Positions 1-8,890 are shown, counted from the stretch's first letter. The stretch is DNA of 64,000 nt from DATEPR01 sp036273855 (GCA_036273855.1 DASUGU010000004.1:1-64000), one strand, 5' to 3'. Notes: generated by a model not told the origin, from the letters alone. Made by a program: numbers and translations.

Positions 1-151
1 ACCAACGCGGGTGGGAACACTGAGGTCAGCACCCCGATCGAGACCTGGTCGGGTAATCGGGTCTGCATTGTCCGGGTGTCTGGTACTGCGCCACTCACAA
101 GATCAAGTTAGCAGCCCGTCACCAAAGGAAGCGCCATTGGCGGTCAGGCCC

Positions 152-178
152 CCTCGCCTTCTTCCCCGCTAGGCGAGG
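152..178. terminator. Hairpin, possible terminator of an upstream gene
   Basis: CCTCGCCT (152-159) and AGGCGAGG (171-178) form a perfect 8-bp stem with an 11-base loop. No gene is visible between position 1 and 304, so the hairpin may end a transcript entering from outside the window. There is no U-tract, so termination is inferred. The rest of 1-304 holds no gene that I can support, only the regulatory motif at 222-240 and the leader of the first gene. Confidence 0.35.
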
Positions 179-221
179 TTCAGTTAGGATCAACACCCGA
201 AGTCTACGTTCGGCAGCTCAA

Positions 222-240
222 GTGTCAACTCAAGTAGGAC
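222..240 (+). promoter_or_regulatory. Partial copy of the GTGTCAACT-type motif
   Basis: GTGTCAACTCAAGTAGGAC lies about 65 bases before the first EspR-like gene. It matches 12 of 19 positions of the arm of the perfect inverted repeat at 1498-1565, including its first nine bases. A better copy (15 of 19) sits at 874-892 before the second EspR-like gene. Three copies in front of three neighbouring genes suggest a shared operator, possibly bound by one or both regulators. That role is inference. Confidence 0.4.
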
Positions 241-304
241 TTTTCACTCGATAGGGCGTGCCAGACGGGACCGAGGTACTGGAACAGCAGGAGGACGGGA
301 CGTC

Positions 305-778
305 GTGATCGAGGCCGACCCGAGCGCACCCAGGTCGCTGGCGGAGAAGCTGAATTGGCTGTTCGAGACGGTGCGGCGACCAAACGGGCGCCGGCACACC
401 AACAAGGAAGTCGCTGAGTTCTGCCGGGAGCGGACCGGGGAATCGTTCAGCCCCGAGTACGTCTCGCAGTTGCGCAAGGGCCAGCGCGACAACCCTACGA
501 AGCGCAACCTGGAGGCCCTGTCCGCCTTCTTCGACGTGACCCCGGCGTACTTCTTCGACGACGAGAAGAGCGAGCAGATCCGTGCTCAGATGGACCTGGC
601 GGCGGCCTTGCGAGACGGTGACGTTCGCGTGGTGGCGTTGCGTGACCTGACCAACATGCTTCGGGATACCGCTGGCCGCATGTCCCTGAACGACTTGCAG
701 TTGGTCACCGACATGGTGCGCGCCATCGGCGCTCGTCGTGGAACTGACGACGAACAGTCAGGCGACAACCGGCGGTGA
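305..778 (+). CDS. EspR-like helix-turn-helix regulator (paralog 1)
   Basis: This 157-residue DNA-binding protein begins at a GTG with a purine-rich site (GGAGG near 290) in front. Residues about 10-75 form an XRE-type helix-turn-helix with the pattern SLAEKLNWLFETV, then SPEYVSQLRKG, then FFDVTPAYFFDD. This layout is that of the mycobacterial nucleoid-associated regulator EspR, which dimerises through a C-terminal helical domain. The remaining residues (about 80-150) are helical and carry LQLVTDMVRAIGARR, repeated almost word for word in the neighbouring paralog. EspR proteins bind many sites and control secretion and cell-wall genes; the role here is unknown. The gene lies 200 bases upstream of its paralog and shares an upstream motif with it. 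Confidence 0.8.
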   Translation: MIEADPSAPRSLAEKLNWLFETVRRPNGRRHTNKEVAEFCRERTGESFSPEYVSQLRKGQRDNPTKRNLEALSAFFDVTPAYFFDDEKSEQIRAQMDLAAALRDGDVRVVALRDLTNMLRDTAGRMSLNDLQLVTDMVRAIGARRGTDDEQSGDNRR

Positions 779-873
779 CTGCGCCGAGTTGGAGGCCGGG
801 TCGATGATGGCTAGCCTGCACGCCTGCCTCCGTCACGCTGCGGAACGGTGCCGCCTGCTGATGCCTCCTATCA

Positions 874-892
874 TGTCAACCGATGTGAACGT
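874..892 (+). promoter_or_regulatory. Second copy of the shared operator-like motif
   Basis: ATGTCAACCGATGTGAACG matches 15 of 19 positions of the inverted-repeat arm at 1547-1565. It lies about 90 bases before the second EspR-like gene. Its position and likeness to the copies at 222 and 1498-1565 suggest that the three genes share a regulator. A role as binding site is inferred. Confidence 0.45.
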
Positions 893-980
893 TAAGGTGA
901 CGGTCAACTACCGTAGAGGTCTGTGAGCGGTGCGACACGCTCCACAGATTGCTGGTGGCAGGACGAGGAGGACGGATCGC

Positions 981-1457
981 ATGGCCGAGGTACTGGTGGG
1001 GTCGTCCTCGGGCATGTCGCTGGCGGACAAGATTAACCGCCTGTTCGATCAGATCCGCAAGCCTAACGGCAAGCCGTACTCGTCCGCCGAGGTCGCGGCA
1101 TGGTGCGAGAACCGCACCGGGGAGAGTTTCTCGCGGGCGTACATGTCCTACCTCCGCAAAGGCCAGCGCACGAACCCCACGCATCAGCATCTGGCAGCGC
1201 TCGCGGCGTTCTTCGACGTGTCGCCGGCGTACTTCTTCGATGACGCGCAATCCGAGCAGATCAGCGCACAGATCGACCTGGCGCTGGCACTACGCCGCGG
1301 CGACATTCGTGCCGTCGCACTGCGTGATCTCGCCGAGGAGTTGAACAGAACCGCCAACCGCATGTCGGTGAGCGATTTGCAGTTGGTCACCGACATGGTG
1401 CGCGCCATCGGTGCTCGCAAGGCAGCCACGGACGACCAGTCCGCTGACCAGGCGTAG
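981..1457 (+). CDS. EspR-like helix-turn-helix regulator (paralog 2)
   Basis: The ATG at 981 is chosen because GAGGAGGAC (966-974) sits at ideal distance; a GTG at 930 has no such site. The protein is 158 residues and is clearly a duplicate of the upstream gene. Shared blocks are SLADKINRLFDQIRKPNGK, the recognition helix region YMSYLRKGQRTNPT, FFDVSPAYFFDD and LQLVTDMVRAIGARK. It is an EspR-type regulator with an N-terminal helix-turn-helix and a C-terminal helical dimer domain. Two adjacent, diverged copies could make heterodimers or answer different signals; this is inference. Confidence 0.8.
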   Translation: MAEVLVGSSSGMSLADKINRLFDQIRKPNGKPYSSAEVAAWCENRTGESFSRAYMSYLRKGQRTNPTHQHLAALAAFFDVSPAYFFDDAQSEQISAQIDLALALRRGDIRAVALRDLAEELNRTANRMSVSDLQLVTDMVRAIGARKAATDDQSADQA

Positions 1458-1497
1458 TCCCCCGAGCGCGTCCGCAATGTGCTGATCTGGCCTCGTC

Positions 1498-1565
1498 TGT
1501 TCACGTCAGTTGACACCTGGCCGAATCGCGCTACTCTCGGTCCAGAGTGTCAACTGACGTGAACA
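1498..1565 (+). promoter_or_regulatory. Perfect 19-bp inverted repeat flanking a promoter
   Basis: TGTTCACGTCAGTTGACAC (1498-1516) is the exact reverse complement of GTGTCAACTGACGTGAACA (1547-1565), with 30 bases between. Inside lies TTGACA (1510-1515), 16 bases, then TACTCT (1532-1537), a plausible sigma-70-type promoter. Its start point would fall at the right arm. A protein bound to both arms would cover the -35 box and the initiation site, so the arrangement looks like a repression switch for the secreted protein gene downstream. It could also fold as a long-loop hairpin ending the transcript of the preceding regulator. Confidence 0.6.
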
Positions 1566-1720
1566 ACATGGTTCAGTGCTGGCACTCGATTTACGAGGAC
1601 CGGCTACGGAGTCGGTCCGCAATGGGCTGGCACGACCGGGGGACACCGGTAATACGCCGCTGCGCGGCGAACTCGGTGAACGGCGGGCTGCCCTGTGATC
1701 ACACAGAGGGGGATACAACC

Positions 1721-2110
1721 ATGTCCATGATCAGGCATCGCGTCATGCTCGTCGCAGGCGCCATTGCTGCAGGAGGCGCTCTGGCCGTTGGACTCCCGGC
1801 CGCCGCCCACGCTGCGCCGGCGCATTCGGCCGGGCACGCCGTACTCACCCCTGCATCGCAGGCTGCGGCACGGAAGTTCCCGTGTGGATACGACGGCTAT
1901 GACTGGTCTAACGGCAACCAGCCGCTGTACAACCACTGCGGGAGGGGCGACGTGGTGATCCGGGTCCACCACTTCTTCTGGCAGAAGACCTACGACTGCG
2001 TCGCGCCCGGTGTCCACGAGATCGAGCAGGGGAGCAGCCAGTGGCGCATTATCGGCGCCGAGTACGACGGTCATACCTGCTCCATACCGGGTTCGGTCGT
2101 CGGCCCGTGA
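1721..2110 (+). CDS. Small secreted protein
   Basis: ATG 1721 is preceded by AGAGGGGG. The 129-residue product has a clear Sec signal peptide: MSMIRHR, a hydrophobic run, then AAAHA-AP as the likely cleavage site near residue 30. The mature part of about 95 residues has four cysteines (FPCGYDG, YNHCG, YDCV, HTCS), which could form two disulfides outside the cell. The pattern YNHCG followed by V.PG and YDG.TC resembles small exported actinobacterial proteins grouped as DUF6355, a tentative match from memory. The gene sits right behind the promoter enclosed by the 19-bp inverted repeat, so it is a good candidate target of the EspR-like pair. Function unknown. Confidence 0.7.
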   Translation: MSMIRHRVMLVAGAIAAGGALAVGLPAAAHAAPAHSAGHAVLTPASQAAARKFPCGYDGYDWSNGNQPLYNHCGRGDVVIRVHHFFWQKTYDCVAPGVHEIEQGSSQWRIIGAEYDGHTCSIPGSVVGP

Positions 2111-2111
2111 A

Positions 2112-2978
2112 TCAGGACTGAACGGCACAAAGCGCAGACTGTTTGGTAGCCGCAAGGCCATAGAGCAGCGGGATGCGGGGATCGGTTGGTGGTAGCCGCC
2201 ACCAACCGCTCTCGTCCCGGACCATCCGTTCCCACCGAGGCCAGGGCAGCAGGTCCGTCTCTCGCAGCCGGGTGATCGTCAGTCCAGCGTTGGCCAGTGC
2301 CGTGACAACCTCACCGAGGCCGTGGCTCCACTCGTAAGCGCGGGTCGCACCTTGAAGGGCTGGCCCGTCGGTGTAGGTGCATGTCCCATCCCGTTCGATG
2401 GCGCCCCGGCCTTCGAGGTAGTCGCGGCGCAGCAACAGCTCTGGCCCATCCCAAGGCTTTGGCTTGGGTGACAACGATTGAAGTACGGGATGGAACTCTA
2501 CGATGTAGACCTGGCCGCCGGGCCGCAGGAGATCGTTGATCACTGCTGACCAACGTTGAAGGTCGGGCAGGTAACACAGGGCGCCCTTGCCGGTGTAGAC
2601 GACGTCGAATTGGCGGTCAGCTAGGACGCTGGCTGCGTCGTAGACATCGGCCTGTACGTACTCGACTTCGACACCTTCTTGGTGGGCGATTCGATTGGCC
2701 GCCAAGATCGACTGGCCGGAGAAGTCGAGGCCGACTGTGCGGGCGCCCTTGCGTGCGAAGGCGACTGTCTCGGTGCCCAGGTGGCACTGGAGGTGGATGA
2801 GATCTCGGCCAGCGAGCTGGCCGAGATCTTCCCATTCAAAGGGGCTGAACCAGTCTTCCGGCCGGCGCGTGGGGTCGTTGACGCCGTAGAACCGACTTGC
2901 CACGTGGATGGGCGTGCGGCTGTCCCAGTTTGCCTGATTTGCCCGTATCTTGTCGTTGGTTGCCCGGTCAAAGCTCAT
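2112..2978 (-). CDS. Class I SAM-dependent methyltransferase
   Basis: The 288-residue protein has a Rossmann methyltransferase core. Motif I appears as LIHLQCHLGTETVAFA (about residues 60-75), followed by VGLDFSG with the acidic residue that binds the ribose of SAM. A later strand reads FDVVYTGKGALCYLPD, then LLRPGGQVYIVEFHP. The variant CHLGTET in place of the usual GCG.G is typical of a large actinobacterial subgroup. The N-terminal segment (NQANWDSRTPIHV) occurs in the same group. The substrate cannot be told. It converges on the secreted-protein gene with one base between the stop codons, and diverges from the large regulator at 3082. Confidence 0.85.
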   Translation of the reverse strand: MSFDRATNDKIRANQANWDSRTPIHVASRFYGVNDPTRRPEDWFSPFEWEDLGQLAGRDLIHLQCHLGTETVAFARKGARTVGLDFSGQSILAANRIAHQEGVEVEYVQADVYDAASVLADRQFDVVYTGKGALCYLPDLQRWSAVINDLLRPGGQVYIVEFHPVLQSLSPKPKPWDGPELLLRRDYLEGRGAIERDGTCTYTDGPALQGATRAYEWSHGLGEVVTALANAGLTITRLRETDLLPWPRWERMVRDESGWWRLPPTDPRIPLLYGLAATKQSALCAVQS

Positions 2979-3081
2979 CGATGCCCCGCTGCTCGCTCGT
3001 CATGCCGGACGGTGACCATCTGGCTATGCTGGGTAATCAGGATAGCCGCTGCTAGGCACATGTCCGATGGGGAGGCGAGGG

Positions 3082-5391
3082 GTGTCGAGCACGCCCGGTG
3101 CGACGCAGAGTGACGGTCAACTGCTGCGTCGGCTGCGACGGAACGCGGGATGGTCCCTGGCACAGCTGGCGAACGTCGTCCACTACGACAAGGGCTACCT
3201 CAGTCGGGTCGAGAACGACCGACAGACGATCTCCGTGGCGCTGGCGACCGCGTGTGACCGTGCGCTCAACACCAACGGCGAACTGACGGCCAGGGCCGAG
3301 GCAGCAGCCCGTCCTGGTCATCAGTTCGAGCCGTTGGCCCAACTGCCCGCTGCGCCGTCACACATCGTCGGGCGTGACGATTCCTTGGCGCGATTGGCTG
3401 AGTTGCTCGGCGATCACCAGAGCAGGCCGGGCGCGGTTCCCGTGATCGCCGTCGACGGTCCACCCGGCGTGGGCAAGACAGCGCTCGCCGTGCGGTACGC
3501 ACACGCCATCGCCGATGGATACCCCGGTGGAGTGCTGTTCGCCAATCTGCGCGGATATGGCCCGACCGAGCCGGTCGACCCTGGCCAGGTTCTGAACGGG
3601 TTTCTGCGGTCGCTGGGAGCGCATCCGGATCGAATCCCGGCTGGTCAAGACGATCGCGCCGCGCTGTTCCGGTCGCTGATCAGTGGCCGAGGTGTTTTGG
3701 TGGTGCTGGACAACGCGGCCGACTCGTCGCAGGTACGACCGCTGCTGCCCGGTTCCCCGGACTGCGCCGTGCTCCTCACCAGTCGTCAGCGTTTGACCGG
3801 CCTGCTGCTGTCAACCTCAGCGGCGTGCGTGACGTTGAACCCGCTCGGCCCGGCGGATGCTGCGGCGCTCATGCGCTCGGTGATCGGTGAGCGTTTGGAT
3901 GCGGAAGCGGCTGCTGTCGCGCAGGTCGCCCACCGCTGCGCGTACCTGCCTCTCGCATTGAGTATCGCGGCCGTCCGGATCGCGGCACATCCACACCAGA
4001 GCATCGCCGACCTCGCCGCCGACCTGGCCGCTGAACATGAGCGCCTCGACGTGCTGGCATCCGGGAACGACGACATGCTCAGCGTACGTGGCGTGTTCTC
4101 CTGGTCGTATCAAGCGTTGGCACCAGAGGTCGCGCGGCTTTTCCGGCTGCTGGGCCTCCATCCAGGAACCGGGTTCAGCAGCGGCGCGGCGTCAGCCCTC
4201 GTTGGCCTCTCTCACCCAGTGGCGCGGCGACAGTTGGAGGGCCTGACCGCCGCCCACCTTGTCGAGGACACCGGCCGGGACCGGTATCAACTACATGATC
4301 TTCTGCGGGTGTACGCGGCTGAGCTGGCGTACAGTGTGGACACCGACAATGATCGGGAAGCGGCGGTGCGCAGGCTGGTGGACTGGTACCTGGCCAGCAC
4401 GGACGCCGCAGTGCGGGTCTTGACACCCCGGCGCCCTCACGTTGACCTTCCGACACCACTCGATGGTGTGCACCCGGCGCGGTTTCGAAACGACTATGAC
4501 CAGGCCCTGGCGTGGTGTGACACCGAGCTGTCGACGATGGTGGGGATCACTCGGCTGGCGGCTGACCATCACCTGTGTGAGCAGGCATGGCGACTCCCGG
4601 TCACCTGGTTCGATTACTTTCTGTTGCGCCAGCCATGGGATGAATGGATCGCGGCGCACGAACTCGGAGTTGTGGCAGCTCGGGACACTGACGATGCCCT
4701 TGGCCACGGCTGGACTCTGACAAATCTCGCCGAGGCGCACCGACGCCGGGGCGAGTTGGATATCGCGGAACAGCAGTTTCGTGCCGCCCTGGAGATCTGT
4801 CCTGAACGGTCTAGTCGAGGCTGGGCGTTGGCCGGAATAGCGTTCACCCTGTGCGACCGTAAGGAATTCCGCGCTGCCATCAAGTATCTCAAGCAGATGG
4901 CCGACGTGTTCGGCGAGATCAACATGGTGTTCGGCATCGCCACCGCGTACGCGAACCTCAGCGACGCCTACCGGGAGCTCGGTGATCTTGACCGGGCATG
5001 GAGCACTGGGCGTCGAGCGTACGAGTTGTACCTGTCGATCAGGGACCGGCAGGGCCAGGGCTATGCCCTGACGAGACTGGCCAGGACCGCACGGCAGCGG
5101 GGCGACCGCGATGCGGCATTGGCCTACTGCGTGGAGGCGGTGGCGGCCAACCGGGAGAGCGGCGACCGGTGGGGTGAGGCTGATGCCCTGGAGGTCCATG
5201 GCCGACTCCTGCGCGATATCGGCGACGACCTCGCTGCGGCCGGCTCGTTGGAGTCTGCGCTAGCGATCTTCGCGGACGGGCTCGATGAGCGACGGGCTGG
5301 GCTGCTGCGTGCCGAACTCCAGGATGCCCCGTTCAAGAGCCTCAGCGATTCGTGCCACGAAGTCGATCACCATGCCACCGGGAGCGCGTAG
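3082..5391 (+). CDS. XRE / NB-ARC / TPR transcriptional regulator
   Basis: GTG 3082 is chosen because GGAGG (3071-3075) stands six bases before it; an in-frame ATG at 3067 is the alternative. The product (769 residues) has an XRE helix-turn-helix (about residues 12-65, DKGYLSRVENDR). Next is an NB-ARC-type ATPase with Walker A GPPGVGKTA (near 130) and Walker B GVLVVLDNAA, then a winged-helix region. C-terminal TPR-like repeats (about 500-740) follow. This is the SARP/AfsR-like STAND regulator layout common in antibiotic-producing actinomycetes, here with XRE replacing the SARP domain. Such proteins switch on through ATP-driven oligomerisation. It ends 25 bases inside the convergent P450 gene. 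Confidence 0.85.
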   Translation: MSSTPGATQSDGQLLRRLRRNAGWSLAQLANVVHYDKGYLSRVENDRQTISVALATACDRALNTNGELTARAEAAARPGHQFEPLAQLPAAPSHIVGRDDSLARLAELLGDHQSRPGAVPVIAVDGPPGVGKTALAVRYAHAIADGYPGGVLFANLRGYGPTEPVDPGQVLNGFLRSLGAHPDRIPAGQDDRAALFRSLISGRGVLVVLDNAADSSQVRPLLPGSPDCAVLLTSRQRLTGLLLSTSAACVTLNPLGPADAAALMRSVIGERLDAEAAAVAQVAHRCAYLPLALSIAAVRIAAHPHQSIADLAADLAAEHERLDVLASGNDDMLSVRGVFSWSYQALAPEVARLFRLLGLHPGTGFSSGAASALVGLSHPVARRQLEGLTAAHLVEDTGRDRYQLHDLLRVYAAELAYSVDTDNDREAAVRRLVDWYLASTDAAVRVLTPRRPHVDLPTPLDGVHPARFRNDYDQALAWCDTELSTMVGITRLAADHHLCEQAWRLPVTWFDYFLLRQPWDEWIAAHELGVVAARDTDDALGHGWTLTNLAEAHRRRGELDIAEQQFRAALEICPERSSRGWALAGIAFTLCDRKEFRAAIKYLKQMADVFGEINMVFGIATAYANLSDAYRELGDLDRAWSTGRRAYELYLSIRDRQGQGYALTRLARTARQRGDRDAALAYCVEAVAANRESGDRWGEADALEVHGRLLRDIGDDLAAAGSLESALAIFADGLDERRAGLLRAELQDAPFKSLSDSCHEVDHHATGSA

Positions 5392-6617
5392 AGACTGCGC
5401 ATGATCGGGCTGGGCCACCATTGGAGTTCGTCCGAAGGCGCGGCCAGCCGTAGGTGCGGGAGTGCACGCAACACCGTGCTGATCGCGATCTGACCCTCCA
5501 TTCGAGCAAGTGCAGCGCCGATGCAGGCGTGTGGCCCGTGCCCGAACGCGATGTGCCGCGCAGCCCGACCGATCTGGAATTCGTCGGCATCGTCGAATGC
5601 GGCCGGGTCCCGGTTGGCCGCCAGCAAACTGACCAGGATCGGGTCGCCGGTCTGCATCACCTGGCCGGCGATCACGACCGGCTCGATGGGAAAGTGCCAC
5701 GTCGCGTTGCGGATCGGGCTGTCCAAGCGAAGCGACTCCTCGATGATCTGAGGCACGAGATCCAGCTCAGCCCGAGCGGCGTCGGCAAGGTCGCGGTGGA
5801 CCAGCAGGGCCAGCAAGGCATTGCTGATCAGCGCGGTCGCCGTTTCGTGTCCGCCAATGAGCAACAGGAACGCCATGCTGGTGATTTCGTCGTCGCTGAT
5901 CGCACCCACATGCTGCTTGCTCAGCAACTCGCTGATCAGATCGTCACCGGGAAGCCGGCGCTTGGCAGCGACCTGAGCAGCCAGAAACGAGTCCATCGCG
6001 TCCGTTACCGTCAGCAGGTCGCTATGGGACGTGTGCTGGCCGGACGAGTCGAGCACGGCAACCCACTGTTGGATCGAACCGCGATCGTGCTCAGGTATGC
6101 CAAGCAGATCGCAGATGATCGTGATCGGCAGCGGGTAGGCGAGACTCTCCACCAGGTCCGCACGCCTGGCTGGCGCGATCCGGTCAAGGATTCGGTCAGC
6201 GACCTGCTGGGTTCGCGTCCTCAACGACTCCATCCGCTTCGGGGCGAAGGCACCGGCTACCAACCGGCGAAGCCTGCCGTGCTCCGGTGGGTCGGCGTTA
6301 ACCATGTGGCTGGCCAGCGAGGGCCGATGGTCCAGCGGTAGTCCCATGCCGGACCGCCGCCATGCTGCGGACGCATTGTCCGGGCTCTTGGACAATCGGG
6401 AATCGGCCATCGCGGCGACCGCGTCGTCGTAGCGGGTGATCAACCATGCGAACGCGCCACCTGATAACGGCATCCGGTACGCAGGGCAGTGATCGCGAAG
6501 GTACTGGTACGCAGGCGACGGATTCCGATCGAATTCCTGCCCGCTCAGTTCGGGCGGGTCGGCGGACGGGCCGTGCGTCATGAGTTGCACCGTACATGCG
6601 TGCGACGATTCGTGCAT
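5367..6617 (-). CDS. Cytochrome P450
   Basis: Soluble bacterial P450 of up to 416 residues. It has the I-helix oxygen-binding motif GGHETATA, the ExxR motif in EESLRLDSP, and the heme-binding loop FGHGPHACIGAALAR with the thiolate cysteine. Both length and motifs fit the actinobacterial CYP105/CYP107-like group, which oxidises small molecules with electrons from a ferredoxin. No ferredoxin gene is nearby. An internal ATG at 6581 (MTHGPS) may be the true start, since neither start has a strong ribosome site. The last 25 bases overlap the end of the regulator on the other strand. Confidence 0.9.
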   Translation of the reverse strand: MHESSHACTVQLMTHGPSADPPELSGQEFDRNPSPAYQYLRDHCPAYRMPLSGGAFAWLITRYDDAVAAMADSRLSKSPDNASAAWRRSGMGLPLDHRPSLASHMVNADPPEHGRLRRLVAGAFAPKRMESLRTRTQQVADRILDRIAPARRADLVESLAYPLPITIICDLLGIPEHDRGSIQQWVAVLDSSGQHTSHSDLLTVTDAMDSFLAAQVAAKRRLPGDDLISELLSKQHVGAISDDEITSMAFLLLIGGHETATALISNALLALLVHRDLADAARAELDLVPQIIEESLRLDSPIRNATWHFPIEPVVIAGQVMQTGDPILVSLLAANRDPAAFDDADEFQIGRAARHIAFGHGPHACIGAALARMEGQIAISTVLRALPHLRLAAPSDELQWWPSPIMRSLYALPVAW

Positions 6618-7032
6618 TGCTGGGGCTCACGGAGAGTCATTGCCCTGGCCGTCGGAGGCCCCTCTGGCAAGTCGTAGCTTTCGCATCGATCGCCTGGTCA
6701 CACTGTCGGGTGATTCGCATGTGGACGGACGTCACGGTGGGCAACTGTGAGGGGTTGCCGTCGGAGCAAGGCAACCCGGCAACCCCTGTCGCAGGGCTGC
6801 GGTGACTGTCGATAGTGGTATGTACACAATCAGTTGCTGTCCGAACGTCAGCAGGAACGCTGCTCTCGCAGACTCCGCTCGTAGGATCGGGAGGCGCGAG
6901 GCATGCAGCACCATCGTGAACAGCACATCGCTTCAGAACTTCCCGGACCGACTTGCTCGCACCTCGTCGCCGACTTCGAGGTGGGCGACTGGGCTATGTA
7001 ATTGTGTCCCGTGATGCGGGGAGGCGAAGGTA
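6618..7032. other. Intergenic region, no firm gene
   Basis: About 415 bases between the divergent P450 and peptidase genes. It must hold their promoters, but I see no clear -35/-10 pair. A 32-codon frame (6903-7001, plus strand) has a purine-rich site in front (GGGAGGCGCGAGGC), but its product has no recognisable feature and I do not call it a gene. Confidence 0.4.
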
Positions 7033-7542
7033 ATGACTGGACTATCGGGGATTCCGATCGTCAGGGTCGTAAGCTGGTTGGTGGCGAGGTGGGCGAAGGC
7101 GACGGCCGGCCAAAGTGCGGTTCACGTAAATGCTGATCGTCCGTCATGGTGGAACATTCGGTACCGCTGCGAACAGTTGATCGCTGCGCTGCCGATACCG
7201 GAGCTGTTCGACGTGTCGACATTCCTCGGTCGCCTGGCGCAGCGACGCGGTAGGCGCATCGAGCTTGTGCCGGCGACCCTGCCGGCGACGCTGCCCCTCG
7301 GCATGCTGGTCAGTACCGACGATGTCGACTACATCTTCCACGCCGCCGACGCCACACCGCTCCACGCCCAGCACATCGCCATGCATGAGGTTAGCCACCT
7401 GCTCCTTGACGACGCTTCAGGTACTGATGTGGCGGGCGTCCGGCGCGATCGGCCGGATCTCGTTGAGCAGGAAGCACTTCGGTCGCTGTTGCCCGACCTG
7501 TCGCCGGCGTTGCTCCGCCGAATTCTCGGCCGTGCGGGTTAG
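7033..7542 (+). CDS. ImmA/IrrE-like zinc peptidase domain protein
   Basis: The 169-residue protein starts at ATG 7033 behind GGGGAGG (spacing 8). It contains HIAMHEVSHLLL, a gluzincin HExxH motif with the small and hydrophobic neighbours seen in the ImmA/IrrE (DUF955) family. The glutamate VEQEA further on may be the third metal ligand. Members of this family cleave repressors or anti-sigma-like partners, usually an XRE protein encoded alongside. Here no XRE gene is directly upstream; the nearest is the large regulator at 3082. Whether it has any role for the lanthipeptide cluster 94 bases downstream (convergent) is not known. Confidence 0.65.
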   Translation: MTGLSGIPIVRVVSWLVARWAKATAGQSAVHVNADRPSWWNIRYRCEQLIAALPIPELFDVSTFLGRLAQRRGRRIELVPATLPATLPLGMLVSTDDVDYIFHAADATPLHAQHIAMHEVSHLLLDDASGTDVAGVRRDRPDLVEQEALRSLLPDLSPALLRRILGRAG

Positions 7543-7636
7543 CTCCGGGCGGGCGAGTTCGAAGCTGTGCTGTGACGTCAGAGTCGACGCATCAGACATC
7601 GGCTCCGTGTCCCGGCTTCTTGATGTCGCCAGATGC

Positions 7637-8890
7637 TCAGGACAGAAGCAGGATGTAGTCCCAGCGGAGGGTCGGGGCGATTGTGGGCAGTTTTGCATGG
7701 TCGGCCAGTGCCAGGGCGGCTCCGGTGGCTCCCGTCAGCAGGCCGGGATAGTCGTGGGTCGTGCCATGCTCGCTGTGCTGGATGATATAGCGGTGGCGGG
7801 GGTCGGAGTCTGCGATGATGCGGGTGGCGGCGTGCTCGGCCAGGTCTGGGTGGTCGTGAGAGGCTTGCAGGATTCCGGCGTATCCGTGGCAGAGGATGGG
7901 GCCTTCCACATCCCAGCTTCGAGGTTCTCGTGCGGTGAGCGTCCGCATGGCGTGGTCGGCTATGGCCCTGTACCGGTCGTCGGCGAGAGCCCGTGCGGCC
8001 TGCCTCAGGGCGCTGCTGATGCCGGCGGCGCCGTAGCACCAGGCGTCTCGGCGTCCGGGTGCCGGAACCGCGGTGTCGTGATCGAGTTCGTGGCCGGTGA
8101 TATGGGGCGGCCAGGTGTCGGTGGCGGGCTCGCGCCACCGCAGCAGCCAGTCAGCGGCGGTGCGGATCGCTTGGCCCTGGCCCGGGACGCGGTATCGGGC
8201 GGCATGCGCCGTGGACAGCAGCGCCAGTGGTCCGGCGATACCGTGTGCGATGCCGGTGGCGGCCGCACCACTGGGGTGGACGGCGGTCGTGGCAGGGTGC
8301 GCCTCGGCCGGCAACCACCAACCGGGCCGGCTGCCGAAGCGGGTGTTGATCATGGCGGAGAGGGTGCGCAGCGCGGCGTCGACGCCGGCGCCGGCGTGCC
8401 GGTGCCCTTGGTCGACGGCGACCATCAGGATTCTGCCGATACCTGCAAGGCCGCCAATCGCGTCGTAGACGGCCCACGATGCTGGCGGTGCTCCGGAGCG
8501 TCGATGCTCGCGCGTCTGGTCGGCGATGGCCAGCGCTCGGGCGGCGAGCCAGCGGGCGGCTGCGGCGCACTGGTCGTGGCGCTGGTGCGGGTCGGGCAGA
8601 TAGGCCGATCCCAGGATGAGGGAGGCGGCCACGGCGCCGGGTCCGGCGAAGGTTCCGCCTGCGGTGCAAGAGTTGTGGCGTGTGTGGGCTGCGGCGCGGT
8701 TCCAGTGCTCGATGGCGGCTGTGGCGAACCGGTCGTCGACCGCGGACAGCCGCGCGTGCAGCAATGCGGTGCCGGCCAGCCCGGACATCGTCCCCCTGGC
8801 CTGTTCGCTGAGTGCTGCCGCGACTGCGTTGGCGTCCAGGAGCCGTTCGGCGATGGCCAGTGCTAGTCGCGCACTGTCGGCCGCGGTCAT
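7637..8890 (-). CDS. lanC: Lanthipeptide cyclase LanC
   Basis: This 417-residue protein adds cysteine thiols to dehydrated Ser/Thr to make thioether rings. Three LanC zinc-site signatures are present in order: GIAHGIAGPL (about residue 215), DAWCYGAAG (cysteine near 281) and LCHGYAG (Cys-His near 331-332). The length is normal for stand-alone LanC. The chosen ATG overlaps the lanB stop in ATGA, so the two are translationally coupled. It is the last gene of the lanA-B-C run. Confidence 0.9.
   Translation of the reverse strand: MTAADSARLALAIAERLLDANAVAAALSEQARGTMSGLAGTALLHARLSAVDDRFATAAIEHWNRAAAHTRHNSCTAGGTFAGPGAVAASLILGSAYLPDPHQRHDQCAAAARWLAARALAIADQTREHRRSGAPPASWAVYDAIGGLAGIGRILMVAVDQGHRHAGAGVDAALRTLSAMINTRFGSRPGWWLPAEAHPATTAVHPSGAAATGIAHGIAGPLALLSTAHAARYRVPGQGQAIRTAADWLLRWREPATDTWPPHITGHELDHDTAVPAPGRRDAWCYGAAGISSALRQAARALADDRYRAIADHAMRTLTAREPRSWDVEGPILCHGYAGILQASHDHPDLAEHAATRIIADSDPRHRYIIQHSEHGTTHDYPGLLTGATGAALALADHAKLPTIAPTLRWDYILLLS

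Noticed and set aside
6802..7014. A 70-residue plus-strand frame before the peptidase gene
   Set aside because: No ribosome site, no protein pattern; the region is better seen as a divergent promoter spacer.
7265..8866. Plus-strand 533-residue frame across the peptidase and LanC genes
   Set aside because: It overlaps two supported genes in other frames and shows Gly/Val-rich filler.
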